Under the pieces are notes generated by a model that saw nothing but the letters and a program-made list of their open reading frames with translations, did no database searches and was not told where the DNA came from. DNA of 64,000 nt from Proteiniborus sp. MB09-C3 (GTDB lineage Bacteria; Bacillota; Clostridia; Tissierellales; Proteiniboraceae): the NCBI RefSeq assembly GCF_030263895.1, contig NZ_CP127161.1, positions 2,604,001 to 2,668,000 on the forward strand, written 5' to 3'. A program made the position numbers and the translations under genes. Below, piece by piece: positions 18,310-27,599 of this stretch (position 1 is its first letter; each line of letters begins with the position of its first letter).

Positions 18310-19446
18310 CTATCTATTTAAAACTAAATCAGCATCTTTTAAATAACGTATTATCTCTAAGTTTTGCGGGCATACATTCTCACATTGAGCACATTCTATA
18401 CAATTTGTTGAATCAATGCCCGCTTTTTTCATTCTTTCATAGCTATTAATTCCAGCAGTTGTTGCATCATATACATAATAATTGTTATAAATTTCAAAAA
18501 TATCTGGTATTGCAACTTTGTTTGGACACGGTACACAGTATCTGCATGATGTACATCCAACTTTATTGCGGCTATTATAAATATCTTTAATATTTTCGAT
18601 TAATTTAATTTCATCTGAATCAAGCGACAATGGGATTATATTTGAAGCTGTCTTTATATTTTCTTTTACTTGCTCCATACTGCTCATACCACTTAATAAC
18701 AGGGTTACTTCTGGATAATTCCATACCCATCTTAGTGCAAGCTCAGCAGGGGTTTTATTTATTCCTGATTTTTCCCATATATCTTTTAAATCTCCTCTAG
18801 GTTCTTTTGCTAATTTCCCTCCTTTAATTGGCTCCATAATAATTACTGCCAGACCTTTTTCCGAAGCATATTTTAATCCCTCTATACCTGCTTGGTAATC
18901 TTCATCCATATAATTTAATTGAATTTGACAAAATGACCAGTTATATGAATCTATAATTTCTTTAAACACATTTAATTCATCATGAAAAGAAAAACCAGCA
19001 TACTTAATTCTTCCGTCAGCTAAAGCTTCATCTAAAAACTCTAATACACCTAAGCTTCTAGCTTTATTCCATGATTTATTACTTAATGAATGCAATAGAT
19101 AGAAGTCTATGTATTCTGTCTCAAGCTTTTCCAGTTGTTCATTTAAATATCTATCAAAGTCTTCATGAGTTTCGCAAAGCCATACTGGAAGTTTGGTTGC
19201 TAACTTTACCTTTTGACGATATCCATCTTTCAATGCTTTTCCAACTAGTGGCTCACTATTGCGTTGATGATAGGGATATGCTGTATCTATGTAATTAACT
19301 CCATTATCTATGGCAAATCTAATCATTTTAATCGCTTCATCTTCATTGATTTTTCCATTATCATCATCTATAACTGGCAATCTCATGCAGCCAAAGCCAA
19401 GATTTGATACTTCAAAATCAAGCTTCCCAAATTTTCTATACTTCAT
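18310..19446 (-). CDS. Aldo/keto reductase with C-terminal 4Fe-4S domain
   Basis: 378 residues. The N-terminal (beta/alpha)8 domain has the AKR tetrad region: Asp-Thr-Ala-Tyr in YIDTAYPYHQRNSE, Lys in LATKLPVW and the His of LLHSLS. The C-terminus holds cysteine clusters CTSCRYCVPCP and CIECAQCENVCP, matching the ferredoxin-like tail common in anaerobe aldo/keto reductases. Probably an oxidoreductase drawing electrons from ferredoxin or NAD(P)H; substrate unknown. Confidence 0.9.
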   Translation of the reverse strand: MKYRKFGKLDFEVSNLGFGCMRLPVIDDDNGKINEDEAIKMIRFAIDNGVNYIDTAYPYHQRNSEPLVGKALKDGYRQKVKLATKLPVWLCETHEDFDRYLNEQLEKLETEYIDFYLLHSLSNKSWNKARSLGVLEFLDEALADGRIKYAGFSFHDELNVFKEIIDSYNWSFCQIQLNYMDEDYQAGIEGLKYASEKGLAVIIMEPIKGGKLAKEPRGDLKDIWEKSGINKTPAELALRWVWNYPEVTLLLSGMSSMEQVKENIKTASNIIPLSLDSDEIKLIENIKDIYNSRNKVGCTSCRYCVPCPNKVAIPDIFEIYNNYYVYDATTAGINSYERMKKAGIDSTNCIECAQCENVCPQNLEIIRYLKDADLVLNR

Positions 19447-19534
19447 ATACCTTACCCCCTAAAAATATAATTTTCTTAAGATTCTATAATATATAATACC
19501 ATAAAGGGGCATTAAAATGGTTATAAATATTGAA

Positions 19535-19567
19535 AAAACTCTCACAGATGTTATTTGTGAGAGTTTT
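19535..19567. terminator. Terminator after trkH
   Basis: AAAACTCTCACA and TGTGAGAGTTTT form a 12-bp stem with an 8-9-base loop. On the minus strand it is followed by TTTTTC, ending the trkA-trkH transcript 10 bases after the trkH stop. It is symmetrical and could work in both directions. Confidence 0.9.
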
Positions 19568-19576
19568 ATGTTTTTA

Positions 19577-21022
19577 CTAACTATTTTTCCAGAATTCAGG
19601 CACAAAGAAAAGAAAAACAGTAAATAGCTCTAGTCTTCCAAAAAGCATAAGCAATGAAAATAAAGCTTTGCTCAATGGACTAAAAAAGCTAAAATTTTGC
19701 GTAGGACCTACTAGCGCAAATCCTGGTCCAATATTGCCAAGAGTTGTAGCAACTGAACTTGTTGCACTTAAAAAGTCTATACCTTCTAAAGAAATTAATA
19801 ATGTGGATAGAGCAAAAATAACCATATAGAGAAAGAAAAAGCTAGTAACACTTACAACTACATCCGACGAGATAATTTTTCCGTTTAATTTTATAGGGAT
19901 ATACGCTCTTGGATGAAGTAATTTTGATATCTCCCTTTTAACCAGCTTGCCCATAATCAGCAATCTAACTACTTTGATTCCTCCACCTGTAGAGCCAGCA
20001 CTTCCACCAACAAACATTAAAAGAAATAGTATAGTTTTGCTAAATTCTGTCCATTTATCAAAATCAACTGTACTATAGCCTGTAGTAGTTATTATTGATG
20101 AAACTTGAAATAATGCATGTTTAAACGTTTCCAAAATTGAACTATATACTTTTCCATTCAGGTTTAGAGTTATCAATAAAGTGCTAATCCCAATAATGCC
20201 TAAATAAAGCTTTAATTCAGAATTCTTGGCAACATTCTTCCATCTACCTTTATACAAATCAAAATATAGCGGGAAATTGACACCTGACACTATCATAAAT
20301 ATAGAGATTACATAAATAATATAGCTGCTGTTATAAGCTCCTATGCTGCTGTTTCTAGATGAAAATCCTCCAGTACCAACAGTACCAAATGTATGCACAA
20401 GAGATTCAAATAAGGACATTCCTCCAAGACAAAGCAGAATGGTTTGAAATACTGTCAATCCTATATATAAAATATATAATATTTTCGCTGTATCTTTAAT
20501 CTTAGGAACAATTTTATCTGTGATAGGTCCAGGGCTCTCAGCCTTAAAAATCTGATATCCCCCTACTCCAATAGCAGGAAGAATAGCTATGGTCAGTACT
20601 AGAATACCCATTCCTCCAATCCAATGTGTGAAGGATCTCCAGAAAATTATTCCCTTTGGTAATGCTTCTACGTTTTGTACTAAAGTAGCTCCTGTAGTGG
20701 TGAAACCCGACACCGTTTCAAAAAAAGCATCTACTATTGATGGAATACTACCAGAAAATACAAATGGCAAAGAACCAAAAAAAGAAGCAAACACCCACCC
20801 CAATGTAACTATTAATAAAGCATCCCTTGCCTTAACTCTTTTATTTGTTACATTAACCCTAGACATAGGAAAACCGATTAATAGTAATATCAAAATTGAA
20901 TAAATAAAAGCAAATAAATCCTTTTCACCTGTAAATAAAGATACAGTTAAGGGTGGCAAAAAAGCTATTGCCTCAAATAAAAGTAAATTACCTAAAACCT
21001 TTATAACGATCCCATAATTCAT
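19577..21022 (-). CDS. trkH: TrkH-type potassium uptake channel
   Basis: 481 residues with about ten membrane helices and four pore loops of the Trk/Ktr/HKT superfamily. Visible filter-like segments are SGFTTTGAT, TVGTGGFSS, ITTTGYST and VATTLGNIGPG, each with the key Gly. K+ enters driven by H+ or Na+ coupling. The start overlaps the end of trkA by 35 bases, so the regulator and channel are translationally coupled. Confidence 0.95.
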   Translation of the reverse strand: MNYGIVIKVLGNLLLFEAIAFLPPLTVSLFTGEKDLFAFIYSILILLLIGFPMSRVNVTNKRVKARDALLIVTLGWVFASFFGSLPFVFSGSIPSIVDAFFETVSGFTTTGATLVQNVEALPKGIIFWRSFTHWIGGMGILVLTIAILPAIGVGGYQIFKAESPGPITDKIVPKIKDTAKILYILYIGLTVFQTILLCLGGMSLFESLVHTFGTVGTGGFSSRNSSIGAYNSSYIIYVISIFMIVSGVNFPLYFDLYKGRWKNVAKNSELKLYLGIIGISTLLITLNLNGKVYSSILETFKHALFQVSSIITTTGYSTVDFDKWTEFSKTILFLLMFVGGSAGSTGGGIKVVRLLIMGKLVKREISKLLHPRAYIPIKLNGKIISSDVVVSVTSFFFLYMVIFALSTLLISLEGIDFLSATSSVATTLGNIGPGFALVGPTQNFSFFSPLSKALFSLLMLFGRLELFTVFLFFVPEFWKNS

Positions 21023-22379
21023 CTATAAATCCCCCTCTTGACTTGTAGAACAGCTTCTCAAGGGTTACAACCTCAGATTGTAAGCAAAAAATAATTAGCC
21101 TATCTCCAGGATGTATAATGGAATTACCGTCTGGAATGATTACTTTTCCCTTTTGTACAATAGAGCCGATTATTATTCCCTTAGGTAAACCAAGTTCTGC
21201 TAATGGTTTACCAACAATCTTAGAGCTTTCTCTTGCAATAACCTCTAGTACCTCTGCTTTTCCACCTAATAGTAAAAATAGTGAAACAACCCTGCCACCT
21301 TGTATGAACCTCATTATTTCTCCAGCAGTTATCATAATAGGATTTACGGCATTATTAATACCTAACTGCTCAATTATAGGAATATAATTAGTTCTGCTTA
21401 CTTTGGTAATTATTTTTCCTACTCCATACTTTTTAGCCAATAAAGTCATCAAAAGGTTTTCTTCATCGTACCCAGTTAAAGAAACTAATGCATCTACATC
21501 ACTTATATTTTCTTCTGTTAGTAGATAAGGATCCGTTGCATCTCCATGAATAATCAATGCTCCTGGAAGCTCTTGAGCTAAGTAGCTACATCTTTTCTCG
21601 TCTTTTTCAATTATCTTAACAAAAACTCCATTTCTTATTAGCTTTTTTGATAGATAATAAGCTGCTTTTCCTCCTCCAAGTATCATGGCTTTTTTGACAA
21701 CAACATTGGTCTCCAAGCTATTTATGCCGTTTTTAAACATACTTATACTTTCTTTTTCTCCGATTAAATAAATTGTGTCATTTCCGTGTAAAATAGTATC
21801 TCCATATGGGATAATTATTTCACCATCTCTAAGAATTGCAGCAATCAATACGGATTTAGGTATCTTTACATCTTTGACCCTGTTTCCTTCCATACTATCT
21901 AGTTCATGGACCTTATAATTAATTATGCTTACCTTGCCCTTTGCAAAGTCCTCCATATTAAGTGCTTGTCCTTTCAGTAGATGTGCCCCTATTTCCTTAG
22001 CCATTTCAAGTTCAGGGTTTGCAACATAGTCAATATCAAGTTGTTTTTTTAATATGTCAATTTGTTCTGAATACTCTGGATTCCTAATTCTTGCTACTAC
22101 TCTTTTGCAACCAAGTTTTTTTGCTAGATAACATATTAACATATTTGTGTCATCATTATCAGTAGTAGCAATTAATAGATCAGCACTTTTTACATTAAAA
22201 TCCCCTAATACTGATATTTGGGCTCCATTTCCCTTAAAGGTGAGTATATCCAGTTGATTGCTTGCCCTTTCAAGAGCTTTTTCATTATTATCAATCATTA
22301 CTACATTGTTATCATTTTGGGAAAGAAACTCTGCTAAAATATAGCCTAGCTTCCCAGCACCTACTATAATAATATGCAT
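20988..22379 (-). CDS. trkA: TrkA, regulatory subunit of potassium uptake
   Basis: 463 residues built as two RCK units, each an NAD-binding Rossmann domain plus a TrkA_C domain. The first glycine motif is IIVGAGKLGYILAEFL; the second, AMILGGGKAAYYL, is degenerate. TrkA_C parts are near 140-220 and 370-450. Cytoplasmic gating ring of TrkH, controlled by NAD(H)/nucleotides. AAAGGATG lies upstream of the ATG. Confidence 0.95.
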   Translation of the reverse strand: MHIIIVGAGKLGYILAEFLSQNDNNVVMIDNNEKALERASNQLDILTFKGNGAQISVLGDFNVKSADLLIATTDNDDTNMLICYLAKKLGCKRVVARIRNPEYSEQIDILKKQLDIDYVANPELEMAKEIGAHLLKGQALNMEDFAKGKVSIINYKVHELDSMEGNRVKDVKIPKSVLIAAILRDGEIIIPYGDTILHGNDTIYLIGEKESISMFKNGINSLETNVVVKKAMILGGGKAAYYLSKKLIRNGVFVKIIEKDEKRCSYLAQELPGALIIHGDATDPYLLTEENISDVDALVSLTGYDEENLLMTLLAKKYGVGKIITKVSRTNYIPIIEQLGINNAVNPIMITAGEIMRFIQGGRVVSLFLLLGGKAEVLEVIARESSKIVGKPLAELGLPKGIIIGSIVQKGKVIIPDGNSIIHPGDRLIIFCLQSEVVTLEKLFYKSRGGFIDELWDRYKGFR

Positions 22380-22417
22380 TTTATAACATCCTTTCTAAAT
22401 AGCTATAGCATGTTTCT

Positions 22418-23482
22418 TTATTCATTAATTTTAGATAAGATCTTGGGATCAAAAATCTCATCTTTATCTAATACACATATTTTTTTCATATCTTTATCTG
22501 CAATATTTTCGTCAACTTTTACATCAGAATTGTATAAAGCAGATTTATAAAGTCTTCGATTATCTAGAATCCATATCTTGTCAGTAAACTCATTTGTTTC
22601 AATACTAGACAATGCTTTCTCCATATCATACATTCTTGCATCTATTATGTCAATATAATGCAAAAGTTCTCCTTCAGGAATCATAGGCCTTTTAGGACTT
22701 CCAAACTCTGGTTCATAATGATGGGAAAGAAGCATATGCTGTAAGAGGATTGAAGTCTCTCTATTAACACCTAGCCTAACAGCTACATTATCAATTATCT
22801 TTATTCCTTGTATAATATGCCCTAATAGTTGTCCTTCAACGGTATAATCAGAGACTATTCCTAATTCATTTGCACTCATTTCATCTATTTTTGCTATGTC
22901 ATGTAATATGATACCTGCATAGAGAAGATCCTTGTTGATGTGAGAATATATTTCCACAAGTCTTTCTGCCGTCATGAGCATTCTCATAATGTGATAAAGA
23001 AGTCCTGATCGAATGGCATGATGGTTTTGTTTTGCTGCTGGATAAAACAACAACTTTTCTTTATACTCTTCTACAATTTCAATAACTATTTTTGAAATAT
23101 CCTGATTCTCTATTTTATTTATGTAATACATTAACTGTTTGTACATGTATTCTGGCTCATAAGGAGCAGTTTGTACATAATCCTCTAATCTAATATTATC
23201 TGCATCTGTGGCTGGTCTCATAAGTGATACTCGTACTTGTTTTTTGCCCTGCCACTGACTGACATCGCCTCTTATTTTTACTATAGAATCCTTAGTATAG
23301 CTTAATATATCTTCCTCTTTACAATCCCATAGCTTTGCGTTTATATCTCCAGTGCTATCACATAATTTAATATCTAAATAATTGTTGCCATTAGATGTAG
23401 TTTTAATTTCAATTTCTTTTATTAAATAATATCCCTCTATTCGTTCGTCAACATTAAACTCTACAATTTTTTTATAAATCAT
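22418..23482 (-). CDS. yhaM: YhaM-type 3'-5' exoribonuclease (OB + HD)
   Basis: 354 residues: an N-terminal OB-fold nucleic-acid domain (about 15-105) and an HD phosphohydrolase domain with metal ligands in HHAIRSGLLYH, ILHDIAK and LLSHH. This two-domain order is that of YhaM, which shortens RNA 3' ends and functions in DNA replication in Bacillus relatives. AGGTGATAATA precedes the ATG. Confidence 0.88.
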   Translation of the reverse strand: MIYKKIVEFNVDERIEGYYLIKEIEIKTTSNGNNYLDIKLCDSTGDINAKLWDCKEEDILSYTKDSIVKIRGDVSQWQGKKQVRVSLMRPATDADNIRLEDYVQTAPYEPEYMYKQLMYYINKIENQDISKIVIEIVEEYKEKLLFYPAAKQNHHAIRSGLLYHIMRMLMTAERLVEIYSHINKDLLYAGIILHDIAKIDEMSANELGIVSDYTVEGQLLGHIIQGIKIIDNVAVRLGVNRETSILLQHMLLSHHYEPEFGSPKRPMIPEGELLHYIDIIDARMYDMEKALSSIETNEFTDKIWILDNRRLYKSALYNSDVKVDENIADKDMKKICVLDKDEIFDPKILSKINE

Positions 23483-23501
23483 TTATTATCACCTCAGAAT
23501 A

Positions 23502-23876
23502 TCATTCTAGCTTTTCTCCACAATATGGACAATATAAGAATTCATCATCAACTTCATTGTTGCATGACTTACAGATTCTTATACCTTTGTATTTCTTTAT
23601 TTCTTGCAAATCCCAATATGTCACATTTTCATCTTCACCTAGCTCTATTCTTTTACCTTTCTCTTTTGCTGTTTCATAGATCGTATTGCAATTATTACAA
23701 AGTATATAGTAGATTTCATTCCATTTAATAATAGGTAAAAAGAAGAAATGAAAGTAATTATATTTTTTTATTAGTTGTCCAGCTTCTTCTTTATTACAAT
23801 TTTTACAATAGAAATTTGGTAATTCTTTTATTATCTTTTCCTTTGTTTCTATACCAAATATTCCAATAAAGAACAT
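23502..23876 (-). CDS. Small zinc-ribbon protein
   Basis: 124 residues with three cysteine pairs: CKNCN (about 24-27), CNNCN (about 60-63) and the C-terminal CKSCN...CPYCG ribbon. The middle part FHFFFLPIIKW resembles the membrane-skimming zinc-ribbon proteins found in many Firmicutes. No enzymatic motif. It lies 20 bases upstream of yhaM and could be co-transcribed with it. Function unknown. Confidence 0.75.
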   Translation of the reverse strand: MFFIGIFGIETKEKIIKELPNFYCKNCNKEEAGQLIKKYNYFHFFFLPIIKWNEIYYILCNNCNTIYETAKEKGKRIELGEDENVTYWDLQEIKKYKGIRICKSCNNEVDDEFLYCPYCGEKLE

Positions 23877-23951
23877 ACCATCACCTGCTTATTGCAATCT
23901 ATATATAATATAGTCTATATTGAAATAACCTTTATTACAAGTGTTTCTTTG

Positions 23952-24593
23952 TTAACCTCCTAGAGTAATATCTTGTTCGTTATACCAATTTAAGGCTTGA
24001 AAAAAATGCTCCGTTTTGAAATCAGGCCAATATTCATCTACTACATAAAAATCTGCATAAATTGATTGAACTGGAAGAAATCCGCTTAATCTTCTTCTGC
24101 CTCCCCAACGAATTATTAAATCTACTCTTGATACATCATTGGATTTTATGTGTTGAATAATATTTTTTCTACTATCATTTGATATTTTCAGTTGGTTTAG
24201 ATCCCACTCCCATCCATAATTCACTAAAAAATTTATTCTAATGTCGCCATTTCCAAAGGTCTTTCTAGTCGTATATGGAATCAATTCTTTAGGAAACATA
24301 GGCGATTCTGTATTTCCTACTACTAGTAAAGAGGCATCCTCTTTTGATAGCATCTCAACCGCATTAATACAAGCCTCTGTAAAAGCTTCTCTCTGTACAG
24401 AAGGTCTCTTAGTATTGTCAGTGGTAAATCCATAATAGGTAAGTTCTTTAACGCCTGCCTCTTTACATAATTTAAAAAGGGCTAGCCCAGGATCCAACCC
24501 CTCTACATAGCCTTTCTCTTTTGTCATTCCTTTTGATACTGCCCATCTCCTATTGCCGTCTGGTATAACACCAATATGGTTTGGAATTCTCAT
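23952..24593 (-). CDS. Short cis-prenyltransferase of the UppS family
   Basis: 213 residues, shorter than normal UppS (about 245-260). The signature pyrophosphate loop is present (IPDGNRRWAVSKG, catalytic Asp then GNRRWA) and so is the C-terminal DLIIRWGGRRRLSGFLPVQS...WPDF block. The usual T/S-G-G-E-x-R-L-S is changed to W-G-G-R-R-R-L-S. A separate standard UppS is expected elsewhere in the genome, so this may be a specialised paralogue making a shorter cis-isoprenoid. GAGGTG lies upstream of the ATG. Confidence 0.82.
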   Translation of the reverse strand: MRIPNHIGVIPDGNRRWAVSKGMTKEKGYVEGLDPGLALFKLCKEAGVKELTYYGFTTDNTKRPSVQREAFTEACINAVEMLSKEDASLLVVGNTESPMFPKELIPYTTRKTFGNGDIRINFLVNYGWEWDLNQLKISNDSRKNIIQHIKSNDVSRVDLIIRWGGRRRLSGFLPVQSIYADFYVVDEYWPDFKTEHFFQALNWYNEQDITLGG

Positions 24594-24751
24594 TAAATCA
24601 CCTCTAGTTTAATATTATGACATGATAGTTGATAAACTTACAATACTATTTTTATGAAAGAATGCCTAACCATATTATTTACACATATATGAACTTTAAT
24701 CCAATCTATACAGAATATTAAACAATTTGATAATTTTAAGATACTACAATC

Positions 24752-26206
24752 TCAAATTAAAACCTGAATGTAATTAACTAAAGGGTCAGCAGTGCCTTGT
24801 AGCTCGCATTCTTCTTTCTTTAATATATTTATGTATTCTATTATTTCTTTCGTAATTAATTCTCCCATGCAAATTACAGGTATTCCAGGGGGATAGGCCA
24901 TAACCATCTCACCTGCTATCCTACCAGCTGATTTTGAAAGGGGAAGTAGTTCTTTTTCTAAATAATAGGCTTCCCTAGGAGATATTATAGTCTTTGAGTA
25001 ACTAGGTATTGAATTTATTCCATTATACTCTCTTATACAACATTTGCAAGCTATATCCCTTAAACTGTTTACTAATAGCTCTAAGTCCTCTACTCTATCT
25101 CCTATACTTACTATAGCAAGTATATTATTAATATCGGCTAATTCTATCTGTATATTATATTCCTTTCTTAATTTCTTTTCTATCTCATATCCTGTATACC
25201 CAAGTTTTCTAACATTAATAGCTAATTTGGTTTCATCAAAATCAAAGCAGCCTAGACTGCCAACTAGCTCTTTTCCAAAGCCATATATTCCTTCAATTTT
25301 GTTTATTTCATTACGTGACCATCTTGCTAAGTCCAAAGTTTTTTGCAACAGTTCCCTACCTTTTGTTGCCATATGTTTTCTAGCAATATCTAATGAACAC
25401 ATTAGCAAATATGAAGCACTTGATGTAAAAATTATATCTAAGACCTTCTTAACTTTTTCAGAAGATATTTTGCTATTTTCACCAATTAAAAGTACTGAGC
25501 TCTGTGTCAAGGAGCCGCCTGTTTTGTGCATACTCATGGCACACATATCAGCACCCTGTTCCATTGCTGTTAAAGGTAAGTCCTCATGAAAATACATGTG
25601 TGCTCCATGTGCCTCGTCTACTAAAACCGACATATTATGTCTATGTGCTAATTCAGCTATAGTCCTTACATCAGATGTAAAGCCATAATAAGTTGGGTTA
25701 ATCAAAAAAACCGCCTTAGCATTAGGATGAAGCTCTATAGCTTCCTTCATTTTCTCTATACTAACACCATTAGCAATTCCCAATTCTTTGTTTACTTCAG
25801 GCTCCACATAAACAGGTACAGCACCACTTAGTATAACCCCACTTATTGCAGATTTATGAGCATTTCTAGGCAGGATTATTTCATCGTCAGGCATACAGGC
25901 ACTCATGATCATTGTTTGTATGCCTGATGTAGTGCCATTTACTAAAAAAAATGCTTCTTTAGCTCCAAATGCCTCTGCAAATAACTTTTCTGCTTCTAAT
26001 ATTACTCCCATAGGATTATTAAAGAAATCTAAATCTTCCATGCCATTTACATCCATTTTTAACATCTGTTCTCCTACATAATCTGTTAATTCAGGTATAC
26101 CTCTGCCATGCTTATGTCCTGGAACATGGAAGGGAATAACATCATCCTTTATGTATTTTTTTACTGCATCAAATAGAGGTGTCGAATTCTGATCTATGGC
26201 TTTCAA
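24752..26206 (-). CDS. Orn/Lys/Arg decarboxylase (fold type I, PLP)
   Basis: About 485 residues from TTG 26206 (AGAAGGGTG 8-9 bases upstream; the GTG at 26218 overlaps it). Motifs: FHVPGHKHGRG at the N-terminus, the aldehyde-binding VDEAHGAH and PLP lysine in SMHKTGG. C-terminal domain includes AYPPGIPVICMGE. It is the short SpeA-like arginine/lysine decarboxylase type of Gram-positives, lacking the wing domain of inducible enzymes. Polyamine synthesis is likely; the exact substrate is not decided. Confidence 0.9.
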   Translation of the reverse strand: MKAIDQNSTPLFDAVKKYIKDDVIPFHVPGHKHGRGIPELTDYVGEQMLKMDVNGMEDLDFFNNPMGVILEAEKLFAEAFGAKEAFFLVNGTTSGIQTMIMSACMPDDEIILPRNAHKSAISGVILSGAVPVYVEPEVNKELGIANGVSIEKMKEAIELHPNAKAVFLINPTYYGFTSDVRTIAELAHRHNMSVLVDEAHGAHMYFHEDLPLTAMEQGADMCAMSMHKTGGSLTQSSVLLIGENSKISSEKVKKVLDIIFTSSASYLLMCSLDIARKHMATKGRELLQKTLDLARWSRNEINKIEGIYGFGKELVGSLGCFDFDETKLAINVRKLGYTGYEIEKKLRKEYNIQIELADINNILAIVSIGDRVEDLELLVNSLRDIACKCCIREYNGINSIPSYSKTIISPREAYYLEKELLPLSKSAGRIAGEMVMAYPPGIPVICMGELITKEIIEYINILKKEECELQGTADPLVNYIQVLI

Positions 26207-26328
26207 ATTTGTAATCACCCTTCTTTGTAATTTTGTTATATTGCAAAAAATTCCGCTTTATTTTATTTTATGAAATATAGGATATATGGTGAATGATAAT
26301 AAGGTGATCCGGAAAAAGCCAATGAATC

Positions 26329-27531
26329 TTAGTTACTAAATAAAAGCTTATATATTCCATAGGAAAATATAATGGCAAAATTTAAAAGAAATATAGACTG
26401 AGGAGGCTTGAAGCTTAAAATAAAATACGTAATAACAATTGAAGTTAATTTACCCACATTATTAATGATATCATTTATAGCAATTATCCTTGATGTATAA
26501 TCTCTCCTAGTTATTACTTGAAGCTTTGTGCTTAGAACAATAGTTGCAAGAGATATAAATAATCCCTCTATGAATTGAAGAACTATTACGGTAATCAATT
26601 TATTCGATAAACTATAGGAAAGCCATACTACAGAAACTATTGCTATTGCAAAGTAAGAAAATAATAAATCCATTTTTCTTATTGCCTTGTTAAAATATAT
26701 TGATATTATCATGGCAAACATATTTGTTCCATAAAAAACAGACATTATAATTCCCCATTCCTTGCTAGTGATTTTTAAGAAGTCAAAAGCAAAGGGATAA
26801 AAAGCAGTATTCATTGAGGCTACTAATAAGCTCATTAAAGTACTAATATATATTAGCTCTTTAATGGCAGTTTGAGATTTAAAATACTCGTAACCATTTC
26901 TAATGTCTTTATAGATATTAGACCTTACATCAATTTTTTTATTATTTTTGTAAGGCTGGCTTTTAATAAAAAACAAAAGAATTGTAGATAGAAAGTATAA
27001 AATGCTGGTGGTAAAAAAAATTACTCTTAATTCAAAAATATCTATTATTAATCCTGCTGCCACAGGTCCTATAATAAACACAAAGCCTGAAATCCCCAAC
27101 AATACTGAGTTCCCAATCATAATATGCTCATAACCTAATAGACCTAGTATTAGTGTTTTCCTTGAGGGGTTGTATAGAACTTCAAATGAAGCTAAAATCA
27201 GCATAAATACATAAATGGTTATAGTTTTATAGCTCAGTACAAATAATACTGTTGTTATTCCTCTCATTAAACTAATAATTATAACTAGGTATTTAACATT
27301 ATATCTATCTCCTATTCCTCCTGCAAATGGAGATAAAATAAAGCTTGAAATAGGAGTACACAGCACAGCAAAGCTTGCATATTTCCCAGAGCCTGTTATC
27401 TGAATAATTAATGAGGTTATTGCAATGAAATTAAAGGCTTCAGCTATATCTGTAATTCCTTGGGCTATTAAAAAAATGATGAAGGATCTGTTTTTCATCA
27501 TTTTATCTAATGATGTACGGGATACTGTCAA
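26329..27531 (-). CDS. MFS transporter
   Basis: 400 residues with about 12 membrane helices. The loop 2-3 motif A is recognisable as GGIGDRYNVKYLVI. Belongs to the group of macrolide-efflux-like MFS proteins of Firmicutes, but the substrate cannot be predicted. TTG start with AGGGGG 7 bases upstream; that ribosome site is the right arm of an inverted repeat (27540-27583). Confidence 0.85.
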   Translation of the reverse strand: MTVSRTSLDKMMKNRSFIIFLIAQGITDIAEAFNFIAITSLIIQITGSGKYASFAVLCTPISSFILSPFAGGIGDRYNVKYLVIIISLMRGITTVLFVLSYKTITIYVFMLILASFEVLYNPSRKTLILGLLGYEHIMIGNSVLLGISGFVFIIGPVAAGLIIDIFELRVIFFTTSILYFLSTILLFFIKSQPYKNNKKIDVRSNIYKDIRNGYEYFKSQTAIKELIYISTLMSLLVASMNTAFYPFAFDFLKITSKEWGIIMSVFYGTNMFAMIISIYFNKAIRKMDLLFSYFAIAIVSVVWLSYSLSNKLITVIVLQFIEGLFISLATIVLSTKLQVITRRDYTSRIIAINDIINNVGKLTSIVITYFILSFKPPQSIFLLNFAIIFSYGIYKLLFSN

Positions 27532-27539
27532 ATTAAAAC

Positions 27540-27583
27540 CCCCTAATTTTCCTTGTATAAGTATACTATTAGAAAATTAGGGA
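27540..27583 (-). promoter_or_regulatory. Inverted repeat covering the MFS ribosome site
   Basis: CCCTAATTTTC and GAAAATTAGGG arms, 20-base loop, located between the VanW lipoprotein stop and the MFS start. On the minus strand the right arm contains the AGGGGG ribosome site, so the stem would hide translation initiation. It could be an attenuator or an operator; no ligand or protein is implied by the sequence. Confidence 0.55.
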
Positions 27584-27599
27584 GTATATTCTGAGAAGT

